Positions 31,245 through 38,577 of a stretch of DNA of 64,000 nucleotides are shown here, piece by piece; within the stretch, counting starts at the first letter, position 1, and the number at the start of each line of letters is the position of its first letter. Location: positions 124,001 to 188,000 of the forward strand of contig NZ_JAHWCI010000005.1 in assembly GCF_019550915.1 (NCBI RefSeq). Direction: 5' to 3'. Below the pieces are notes generated by a model. The model saw only the letters and a program-made list of their open reading frames with translations. It was not told where the DNA came from and ran no database searches. The position numbers and the translations under genes are program-made. The DNA is from Mumia sp. zg.B17 (lineage in GTDB: Bacteria; Actinomycetota; Actinomycetes; Propionibacteriales; Nocardioidaceae).

Positions 31245-32068
31245 CGGGACCGGTGTGCCTCGTGCTCGTGGGCGCGCGGCAGCACCCGGTCGCCGCCCCA
31301 CAGCGCGCGGACGAGCTGCTGGGTGGTCTCGGCCCCGAAGTAGCGGTCGCCCATCACGTTGGCCGGGTCGCGCTCGGCGATGTTGCGTCGGATGGCCTCG
31401 TCGTCGGCCGCGAGGGCAGCCTGCTCCTCGACCGGGACGGTCTCGGCCTGGTCGACCCAGCCGAGCCAGCGATCGAGGTGCTCCTCGGCCAGCTCGGTGA
31501 CGAGGCTCGTCATCTCGTCGGCGGCGGGCGCCATGTAGCAGAACGCGGTCGGTGACAGACCCGCGCGGACGAACGCCGACCGGCTGACGAAGGGCTCCAG
31601 GAAGGAGTTCTCGTTGCGGACCTGCTCCCACCGCTCGTTGACCGGCTCGTAATAGCGGTCGAACGAGTCGGTGTCGGTGACGAGGTAGCTGCGGGGGACG
31701 GAGTCGAGATAGACCCATCCCTGCGGGAAGCAGCCCAGCGCCATCCCGAAGTGCGGGACCTTGACCTGGGGGCCGAGCCAGATCGTCAGGTGCACGTTGC
31801 AGAAGCCGGCAGCCGCGTTCTCCATGTGCGAGTGGACCATCCAGTCGATCTCCGGACCGGAGTAGGTGCGGACGCGGCCCCTGGCCCCGGTCTCTCCGCC
31901 GAAGTCCTCGAGGGCCTCCGACGACGGGTCGCGTTCGAGGGCGAACCGCTCGGACACGCGGGCCTTGAGCCGCTCCACGAGCGCCGCCCAGGTCGCGAAG
32001 GTCTCGCTGACGTCGGTGGGGCCCGACTCGTCGAGGTGCTCCTGCACGTACTTCAGACTCTGGCTCAC
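31241..32068 (-). CDS. RCCR-like protein 2 (closest to plant RCCR)
   Basis: This 275-aa protein keeps the most telling RCCR block, EPFVSRSAFVRAGLSPTAF (158-176), against plant PYVSPSLFVRSAFSPTA. It also has IDWMVHSH (74-81), VPHFGMALG (104-112), YLDSVPRSYLVTDTDSFDRYYE (120-141), LDRWLGWV, and a C-terminal DRYFGAETTQQLV matching the plant FPRMFGEEVSSRVV. The aligned plant substrate Glu is Ala (A110). The GTG at 32068 is chosen for its AAGGAG site. It is the first gene of the central operon, whose promoter motif lies at 32114-32122. A short His-rich tail (HEHEAH) ends the protein. Confidence 0.75.
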   Translation of the reverse strand: MSQSLKYVQEHLDESGPTDVSETFATWAALVERLKARVSERFALERDPSSEALEDFGGETGARGRVRTYSGPEIDWMVHSHMENAAAGFCNVHLTIWLGPQVKVPHFGMALGCFPQGWVYLDSVPRSYLVTDTDSFDRYYEPVNERWEQVRNENSFLEPFVSRSAFVRAGLSPTAFCYMAPAADEMTSLVTELAEEHLDRWLGWVDQAETVPVEEQAALAADDEAIRRNIAERDPANVMGDRYFGAETTQQLVRALWGGDRVLPRAHEHEAHRSR

Positions 32069-32110
32069 GGGGGCTCCTTTAGGGCGTGCGACGTGGGTCA
32101 CGTTGCTCAG

Positions 32111-32124
32111 ACTATATATGATCT
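32111..32124 (-). promoter_or_regulatory. AT-rich promoter/operator, site 5 of the island-wide motif
   Basis: On the minus strand this reads AGATCATATATAGT, containing ATCATATAT (32114-32122). It lies about 45 bp upstream of the RCCR-like 2 GTG and should drive the eight-gene central operon. Confidence 0.55.
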
Positions 32125-32221
32125 ATTCCCGCGGCGGACAGGGTTCGAATGAGAATCTTGGCCCGTCGCGGGCGGCCGAGGACGGCCATGAGGGCAGCCG
32201 TGACCGAAACTTGATAGGGCG

Positions 32222-33673
32222 TCAGCTCGGGTACGCCGTCGCCGCCAACGCGACGCCGCCGGCCCTGAACGCGGCCGGCGCGTGGAGGACGCAGGTCTGC
32301 ACGTGCTCGAGGATCCCCTCGTCGCCGTACTCCCTCCCCCACCCCGAGCGCTTCACGCCACCGAACGGCGCCCTCAGCGCCAGGCCGGTGCGGTTGTGCG
32401 TGTTGATGAAGGTGAACCCGGCATCGACACGCGCCCCGACGGCGAACGCGTGCTCCTCGTCGCGCGACCAGACCGAGGCGCCGAGCCCCAGGTCGCCGGC
32501 GTTCGCCCTCGCGACCACCTCGTCCTCGGAGTCGAACGCGAGGATGGGAAGCGTCGGACCGAACTGCTCCGTCGCCACCACGTCGTCGTCGTCGGCAGCA
32601 CCGAGGACCAGGGTGGGTCGGACGAAGTATCCGCCCTCGAACGCGGTCGCGTCGTCGAGCGACCCCAGCTCGAGCACCTCGGCACCGCGGGCGCTCGCCC
32701 CCGCGACGAGCCCGCGCACACGCTCGGCCGAGGCCGCGCTCACGACCGGTCCCATCGTCACGCCGGGGTGGAGCGGGTCGCCTGTGCGCAGCACACGGGC
32801 CGCTGCTTCGCGGTAGGCGCCGACCACCTCGTCGTAGCGCGAGCGGTGGACGTAGAGGCGCTTCACCGCCATGCAGACCTGCCCGCTCGTCGCGAACGAC
32901 GCCATCACGAGACGGTCCATGGCGCCGTCGTCGAGCGAGACGTCGGGGAGCAGGATCGCCGGGTCGTTGCCTCCGAGCTCGAGCAACGAGGGCGTCAGCG
33001 CCGAGGCGGCGGTCCGCGCGATCGCCCGTCCGGCGATGTCGCCCCCGGTGAAGGCCACCCGATCGACCCCGGGGTGCCCGACCAGCGCGGTCGCGGTGTC
33101 GGCGTGACCGTGGACGGTCTGGAGGAGCCCCTCGGGGAGCACCTCCCCCATCGTGGCGAGCAGCCGCTCGACCGCGAACGGAGCGAGGGGTGACGGCTTG
33201 ACGACGACGGCGTTGCCGCCGACCAAGGCCGGGGCGACCTTGAGCATGGTGAGGACGACCGGTGCGTTCCAGGGGGTCACCGCCGCGACCACCCCGTACG
33301 GCCGGTGGCGGCGGACGAGCCGGCCCTCCGCGTCGTCGACGACGTGGTCGACGAGCAGGGCCTCCCCGCGGTCTGCGGCCCACCGCAGGACGGCCACGCC
33401 GAACCCGACCTCGCCGCGGCAGTCCGCGAGCGGTTTGCCCGTCTCCCGCGCCATCAGGACGGCGAGATCGTCGAGGCCAGGCTCGAGCAGGTCCGCCGCG
33501 GCGCGCAGCGTCGCGGCGCGGTCGGCAGGTGCCACGACGAGCCAGCCGGCCTGGGCGGTGCGGGCTCGGGCCACCGCGACGTCGACCTCAGCAGCGCTGG
33601 CGACCGGCGTCTCCCCGACGATCTCGGTGGTGCGGGCCGGGTTCTCCCGCGGCGTGGTGGCCGCACCGCTCAC
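32222..33673 (-). CDS. aldehyde dehydrogenase
   Basis: This 483-aa NAD(P)-dependent aldehyde dehydrogenase has the catalytic Glu in LELGGNDP and Cys in SGQVCMAVKR, and the C-terminal PFGGVKRSGWGREYGDEGI motif. It resembles the vanillin/succinate-semialdehyde group. The GTG overlaps the FAD-monooxygenase stop (GTGA). It is the last gene of the six-gene operon starting at 39915 and probably oxidises an aldehyde released by the upstream oxygenases. Confidence 0.88.
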   Translation of the reverse strand: MSGAATTPRENPARTTEIVGETPVASAAEVDVAVARARTAQAGWLVVAPADRAATLRAAADLLEPGLDDLAVLMARETGKPLADCRGEVGFGVAVLRWAADRGEALLVDHVVDDAEGRLVRRHRPYGVVAAVTPWNAPVVLTMLKVAPALVGGNAVVVKPSPLAPFAVERLLATMGEVLPEGLLQTVHGHADTATALVGHPGVDRVAFTGGDIAGRAIARTAASALTPSLLELGGNDPAILLPDVSLDDGAMDRLVMASFATSGQVCMAVKRLYVHRSRYDEVVGAYREAAARVLRTGDPLHPGVTMGPVVSAASAERVRGLVAGASARGAEVLELGSLDDATAFEGGYFVRPTLVLGAADDDDVVATEQFGPTLPILAFDSEDEVVARANAGDLGLGASVWSRDEEHAFAVGARVDAGFTFINTHNRTGLALRAPFGGVKRSGWGREYGDEGILEHVQTCVLHAPAAFRAGGVALAATAYPS

Positions 33674-34866
33674 CGGGCGCCCCCGAGAGTCGGGTCGAGC
33701 GGCCGCAACGAGTCGATCATGGACGTCCGGCGAAGGTAGGCCCGCTCTGCGGCCGGGTCGGCTGCCAGGGCGCGGAGCTCGGCGTGGTGGGTGGCGCGCG
33801 CGGCAGGGTCCTGCTCGCGCAGCTGCTTCCAGTTGTCGTGCGTGACGGTGCGTACGTACGAGAGGGCGACGTCACGCCTGCGCTCCATCACGTCGTCCAG
33901 ATCGGCGACGGTGGCGGTGCCGGCCAGCACGTCGGCAAGGGCCGTCGCGGCGAGCACCGCGTCGTGGACGCCGCTGTTCATCCCCATCCCGCCGAGCGGG
34001 TTGTTGACGTGGGCGGCGTCTCCGACCAGGAGCACACGACCGGTCCGGAACCGGTCGGCGACGCGCTGGTGCACGGCGTACAGCGACGCGTGGAGCACCG
34101 CCCAGTCGCGCCCCAGGTCGGCCACGCGCCGAAGCCGCTCCTGCACGCGGGCAGCGGCGACCTCGTCCTCCGCCGGGCTGTCGGGGTCGGTCGGGAAGAG
34201 GATGCGCCAGTGCTCCGGCGTCCGCAGCAGGACCAACCACTCCGACGGGTCGAACACGTAGTTGACGTCCGCGATCCCCGGGAGGGCGGCAGTGAGGTCC
34301 TCCGTCGTGGAGACCACGAGGAAGCGCTCGGGATAGGTGATCCCCTCGAACGCGGCACCGACAGCCTTGCGCACCACGGAGCTCGCGCCGTCCGCTCCGA
34401 CGACCCAGCCGGCCGACCACTCCCGTCCGGTCGCGCTCGTCACGCGCACTCCGGCGTCGTCCTGGACGACGCCGGTCACCGGCTCGCCGAACTCGACCGT
34501 GCAGCCCTCGTGCTGAAGCAGCCGCTCGAGGAGGATGGGAGTCAGCTTGCTCTGCTCGCACTGCACACGGAACGGGTACGGGGTGTCACCGGCCAGCGCG
34601 CCGAGGTCGAGCTCGGCGATCGGACCCTCGTGCCGGTCACGATACTGGAAGAGCCGGGAGACGATGCCGCGCTCCATCAGCGCGTCGAGCACACCGAGCT
34701 GCTCGAGCATCTCGAGCGTCGGCGGGTGGTACGTGCTCGCGCGCGACTCCGCCGAGAGGGTCTCCCCCGCCTCGAGCACCGTCACCGGATGGCCGGCGTG
34801 AGCCAGCGTCAACGCCGCGGTGAGTCCGACCGGGCCTGCACCCACGACAACGACCGTGTCGGTCAT
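33670..34866 (-). CDS. FAD-dependent aromatic-ring-type monooxygenase
   Basis: This 398-aa class A flavoprotein monooxygenase has VVVVGAGPVGLTAAL (FAD ADP-binding, GxGxxG), the VVGADGASSVVRKAV fingerprint and RVLLVGDAAHVNNPLGGMGMNSGVHDA. The length is like p-hydroxybenzoate hydroxylase. It may hydroxylate or oxidatively cleave an aromatic, pyrrolic or bilin substrate using NAD(P)H. It overlaps genes on both sides by 4 bp within the operon. Confidence 0.87.
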   Translation of the reverse strand: MTDTVVVVGAGPVGLTAALTLAHAGHPVTVLEAGETLSAESRASTYHPPTLEMLEQLGVLDALMERGIVSRLFQYRDRHEGPIAELDLGALAGDTPYPFRVQCEQSKLTPILLERLLQHEGCTVEFGEPVTGVVQDDAGVRVTSATGREWSAGWVVGADGASSVVRKAVGAAFEGITYPERFLVVSTTEDLTAALPGIADVNYVFDPSEWLVLLRTPEHWRILFPTDPDSPAEDEVAAARVQERLRRVADLGRDWAVLHASLYAVHQRVADRFRTGRVLLVGDAAHVNNPLGGMGMNSGVHDAVLAATALADVLAGTATVADLDDVMERRRDVALSYVRTVTHDNWKQLREQDPAARATHHAELRALAADPAAERAYLRRTSMIDSLRPLDPTLGGAR

Positions 34867-35753
34867 CGCACGGTCACCTCCTCTGCATAGCGCTCCTCGA
34901 GCAGGAGCTGGTCATCGAGTCCGAGCAAGGCGGTCAGGTCGTCCCACGCCCAGCGCGGAGCCTCCCCGGCGCGTCCGGACCGCGCGATCGCCGCATAGAC
35001 GTCGGCCACCGCGCGCGTCGCCGCGAGCAGGGCCGAGACCGGATGAATCACCAGCCGCACGCCGAGCGCGGCCAGGGTCGCGTCGTCCGGGACCTCGCCG
35101 TCGGAACCCGCTGCCTCCGAACGGTTCAGCACGAACGGGACAGGCGTGCCGAGGGCAGCACGGACCTCGGCCAGGTCGGCAGGTGCTGCACCCTCGACGA
35201 AGACCGCGTCGGCGCCGGCGTCGACGAACGCGCGCGCCCGTTCCACGACCGAGCCGATGCCCTCGACCGAGAGGGCGTCGGTCCTCGCCACGACCACGAT
35301 GCCGGTGCGGGCGTCGACCGCCGCGCGGACGCGGCCTGCGGCCTCGGCGACCCCGATCACCGCCTTGCCGCTCATGTGACCGCACCGCTTCGGGGCCACC
35401 TGGTCCTCCAGGTGGAGGCCCGCGATGCCGGCCGCGGCATAGACACGGGTCGTCTCGCGCGCCTGGAGCGCGTTGCCATAGCCCGTGTCGGCGTCGGCGA
35501 GCAGCGGCACACCCCCCAGCGAGGGGACGACGTCACGAGCGCGCGCTGCGATCTGGCTCCCGTGGACGAAGCCGAGGTCCGGCAGTCCGAGCCCGACGGC
35601 CGAGGCCACCGCGCCGGAGAGGCACGCCGCCCGTGCGCCGGACGCGACGGCCAGTCGTGCCGTGACCGCGTCGTGGACGCCGGGCAGGTGGACGACCGCG
35701 TCGCCGGACAGGAGCTCGCGGAGCCGCTCGGCCGACGACCCCTCGGCGCTCAT
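34863..35753 (-). CDS. isocitrate lyase/PEP mutase superfamily lyase (dimethylmalate/methylisocitrate lyase-like)
   Basis: This 296-aa (beta/alpha)8 enzyme has the Mg-binding DADTGYG (D87, D89), HLEDQ and the catalytic-loop KRCGH (C124). Stand-alone members of this size include methylisocitrate lyase, 2,3-dimethylmalate lyase and oxaloacetate or petal-death hydrolases, all cleaving 2-hydroxy diacids to pyruvate, succinate or propionate. No methylcitrate synthase is nearby, so PrpB is less likely. With racemase-fold and MmgE/PrpD enzymes elsewhere in the island, a (di)alkylmalate substrate fits. It overlaps neighbours by 4 bp on each side. Confidence 0.85.
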   Translation of the reverse strand: MSAEGSSAERLRELLSGDAVVHLPGVHDAVTARLAVASGARAACLSGAVASAVGLGLPDLGFVHGSQIAARARDVVPSLGGVPLLADADTGYGNALQARETTRVYAAAGIAGLHLEDQVAPKRCGHMSGKAVIGVAEAAGRVRAAVDARTGIVVVARTDALSVEGIGSVVERARAFVDAGADAVFVEGAAPADLAEVRAALGTPVPFVLNRSEAAGSDGEVPDDATLAALGVRLVIHPVSALLAATRAVADVYAAIARSGRAGEAPRWAWDDLTALLGLDDQLLLEERYAEEVTVR

Positions 35754-37255
35754 CGGCCGTGCAGCGCGAAGCTGCCTTCGACGCCGACGACGCGAGCCCC
35801 GGTGAAGCAGCGGATCGTCTCGATCGTGCCTTCCTCGCCGAGCCCGGACATGCCCCAGGCGGGTCGCGGCGTCATCAGGTGCAGGCTCATGATCGAGGAG
35901 CCGTTGACCTTGACCTCGCCCGCGCGGACGCGCCGTGCGAAGGCCAACGCGCGCTCGGTGTCGGTCCCGACGACGTAGCCCTCGAGCCCGTACGCCGTGC
36001 CGTTGGCGATCGCCAGCGCCTCCGCCTCGTCGGCGTAGGTGTGGACCGTGGCGATCGGCCCGAAGACCTCCTCGACGGCGTCCTCGGGCGCCACGCCCGT
36101 GACGAGCGCAGGCGCCAGGTAGTTGCCGGCGTCAGGAAGCGTGGTCGCGCGGTGGATCTCGCCACCGGCGGCCTGGAGGCTCGCAAGCGCACCCTCGAGG
36201 CGCGCGAGGTGGACCGAGTGGACGATCGGACCCAGGTCGGACGACTCGTCGAGCGGGTCCCCCGCCTTGAGCGCCGCGAGCCGCTCGAGCGCCAGAGCCA
36301 TGATCGCGTCGGCCGACGTCTCGGGCAGCACGAGGCGGCCCAGCGCGCGGCACCACTGACCGTTGAGCGTCGTGAGCAGGTCGACGGCGGCGCGCGCGGC
36401 GACCTCCGGGTCGGCGTCGGGCATGACGACGAGAGGGTTGTTGCCGCCCAGCTCGAGCTGGAGCGCACTGAGGTTCTCGGCGCAGGCCACCGCGACCGCT
36501 CGGCCGCCGGCGGCACCCCCGGTGAAGGAGACGGCGCGGATACGGGGGTCGGTCACGACCGACCCACCGACACGAGGGCCGCCCTGGAGGAGCTGGAAGA
36601 CTCCCCCGTCGACGCCGGCGTCACGGAGCACCTCCGCCACGGTCGTCCCGAGCAGAGTCGTCGCGTACGGCGCGTACTCGCTGGGCTTGAGGATCGTCGG
36701 GCACCCGGCCGCCAGGGCGCTCGCCACCTTGTGGGCCGCCATCGGTGCCGGCGCGTTCCACGGGACCAGGCAGACCGCCGGTCCGACCGGCAGCCGGAGC
36801 ACCTCGACCGGCTGGCCGCTCGCGCCGGTGACCGGCGCCTCGACCAGCGCGCCCGAGCGGAGCATCTCCGCGGCGAGGCGGAAGGCGCCCGGCACGATCA
36901 TGCCGACGATGGAGGTCTGACGGACAGGGACGCCGGTGGCGAAGGCCTCGAGAGCGGCGAGCTCGGGCTGACGCGCCTCGAGCGCGGTCGCGACGGCGTC
37001 GAGCAGGTCGGCCCGCTCGGCCGGCGAGGTCGACGACCACGTCCCCGTGGTGTGGGCGGCGTCGGCGGCGCGAAGGGCTCGCTCCACCGACTCCGGTGCA
37101 CTCTCGACCGCGGGGCCGAGACGCACGGCACGGGATGGGTCCTCCAGGTACAGGTCGAGCGTGCCGGTCGCCGGGGCGACCTCCCCCGCCACGACCTCGA
37201 CCAGCTCCGGCAGCGTCACCGCTGCCGGACCCGCAGTGTCCGCCGTACTCGTCAT
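35750..37255 (-). CDS. aldehyde dehydrogenase (second copy)
   Basis: This 501-aa aldehyde dehydrogenase has LELGGNNP and the catalytic Cys in LNGQWCRALGR. The N-terminal 50 residues are longer than in the 32.2-kb copy, with which it shares only family motifs. The ATG at 37255 overlaps the acyl-CoA-dehydrogenase-like stop by 4 bp. A long open antisense and upstream reading frame exists here, but the domain begins at this ATG. The role is probably oxidation of an aldehyde intermediate in the same pathway. Confidence 0.88.
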   Translation of the reverse strand: MTSTADTAGPAAVTLPELVEVVAGEVAPATGTLDLYLEDPSRAVRLGPAVESAPESVERALRAADAAHTTGTWSSTSPAERADLLDAVATALEARQPELAALEAFATGVPVRQTSIVGMIVPGAFRLAAEMLRSGALVEAPVTGASGQPVEVLRLPVGPAVCLVPWNAPAPMAAHKVASALAAGCPTILKPSEYAPYATTLLGTTVAEVLRDAGVDGGVFQLLQGGPRVGGSVVTDPRIRAVSFTGGAAGGRAVAVACAENLSALQLELGGNNPLVVMPDADPEVAARAAVDLLTTLNGQWCRALGRLVLPETSADAIMALALERLAALKAGDPLDESSDLGPIVHSVHLARLEGALASLQAAGGEIHRATTLPDAGNYLAPALVTGVAPEDAVEEVFGPIATVHTYADEAEALAIANGTAYGLEGYVVGTDTERALAFARRVRAGEVKVNGSSIMSLHLMTPRPAWGMSGLGEEGTIETIRCFTGARVVGVEGSFALHGR

Positions 37256-38571
37256 CCTCGTCCCGCCTCCGTCTTCGCCTTCGCCGCCGCATCGGCCGCG
37301 TCGGGGGTCGTGAGGCCGCTCCACGACTCGTCGGAGACGAGCAGCTGCGCGAGGTCGAGGCGTCCCCGCTCGGCGGGGAAGGCCTGGACCAGACCCATCG
37401 CGGTGTCGCGTACGGAACGACCGATCACGTTGTCGAGCAGTGCGCCCGACGTCCCGCACATCTTCAACGATCCGACCGCCACGGCGAAGGCTTTCTCGCA
37501 GATCGAGCCCTTGGCGAGCTTCCAGTTCTTGATGACCTCGGGCTTGGGCAGGATCGGCGGGTCGCTGGACTCGAGCTCCACCTGGTAGCGCAGCCACAGG
37601 TGCATGTCGGTCAGGTCGGTCTGGGCCTCGCCGATCAGCACCTGGTGCATCGGCGAGGAGGCGATCGGCTTGCCCGTGTCGGCGAAGCGCGCCTTCATCG
37701 TGCGCTCGAAGGCGTAGTCCCACGCCCCCTGGGCGATCCCGGCGTAGATCGCCGCGATCGCGATCTGGTTGCCCACCCAGGACCCGCGCGACATCGACGT
37801 CGCACGGGCGAACCCGGCGGGCACCGCCAACGCGTGGTCGGCAGGGACGAAGCAGTCCTCCATCACGAGCCCGAAGTTGTCGGACGCGCGCATGCCGAGG
37901 CCGCTCCACTCCTGCCGCGGGCGGATGCCCTCGGAGTCGCGGGCGACGAGGAACAGCGAGATGCCGTCGATCCCGTCGATGTCGGCGCGGCGGGCGGTCA
38001 CCAGATAGAAGTCGGCCGTGCCCGACAGGCAGCCGAACGACTTCTCGCCGTCGAGGCGCCAACCGCCCTCGACCGGGGTCGCGGTGGTCGAGATGAGGAC
38101 GTTGGCATTGCTGGCCTTCGCAGCCTCGCTCGCGAAGTTGGCGAGGCAGCGCTTGTCGGTTCCCATCAGGTGCAGGACGCGCTCGGCGAACCCTCGCACC
38201 TCCGCGACCTCGTCGTCCTCGTACAGGCCGGCGTCGAGCGCGGCCAGCGGCAGCAACCCACGCGAGGACGCCGAACAGTGGAAGAAGAAGGCGAGGGCGG
38301 TCGATCCGCAGACCGTGCCGAGCGCGTACGTCGTGGCGACCAGGTCGCGCAGGCCGCCACCGAGACCGCCGTACTCGGTGGGGACGACGAGCCCCAGCAG
38401 GCCGGCCTCGGCGAGGAGCTTCACGTGGCCCTCGGGGAACTGGCCGCGGGCGTCGGCCTCCTGGGCCGCGTCTCGGACGGCGGGGAGGATCGCCTCGACC
38501 CGCGCCGCCCGCTCGCGCTCGTCGGGAGTGAGATCGGTCAAGAGGTGTTCGGCGGTCAGCATGGCCGTCAT
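37252..38571 (-). CDS. acyl-CoA dehydrogenase-fold flavoprotein (possibly a flavin-dependent monooxygenase)
   Basis: This 439-aa protein has the acyl-CoA dehydrogenase fold (LAEAGLLGLVVPTEYGGLGGGLRDLVATTYALG, GEKSFGCLSGTADFYLVTAR, GLGMRASDNFGLVMEDCFVP). The C-terminal domain reads SLKMCGTSGALLDNVIGRSVRDTAMG. The gene 6 bp upstream encodes a flavin reductase, a pairing typical of two-component monooxygenases of this fold (HsaA, DszC), so it may hydroxylate with reduced flavin rather than dehydrogenate a CoA ester. I cannot settle this from sequence. It is the second gene of the 39.9-32.2 kb operon. Confidence 0.8.
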   Translation of the reverse strand: MTAMLTAEHLLTDLTPDERERAARVEAILPAVRDAAQEADARGQFPEGHVKLLAEAGLLGLVVPTEYGGLGGGLRDLVATTYALGTVCGSTALAFFFHCSASSRGLLPLAALDAGLYEDDEVAEVRGFAERVLHLMGTDKRCLANFASEAAKASNANVLISTTATPVEGGWRLDGEKSFGCLSGTADFYLVTARRADIDGIDGISLFLVARDSEGIRPRQEWSGLGMRASDNFGLVMEDCFVPADHALAVPAGFARATSMSRGSWVGNQIAIAAIYAGIAQGAWDYAFERTMKARFADTGKPIASSPMHQVLIGEAQTDLTDMHLWLRYQVELESSDPPILPKPEVIKNWKLAKGSICEKAFAVAVGSLKMCGTSGALLDNVIGRSVRDTAMGLVQAFPAERGRLDLAQLLVSDESWSGLTTPDAADAAAKAKTEAGRG

Positions 38572-38577
38572 CAGCTC

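Noticed and set aside
34863-35753. Methylisocitrate lyase of a propionate (prp) operon
   Set aside because: No methylcitrate synthase gene is adjacent, and the MmgE/PrpD gene lies 28 kb away in a different regulon. A dialkylmalate-type lyase fits the context better, though PrpB activity cannot be excluded.
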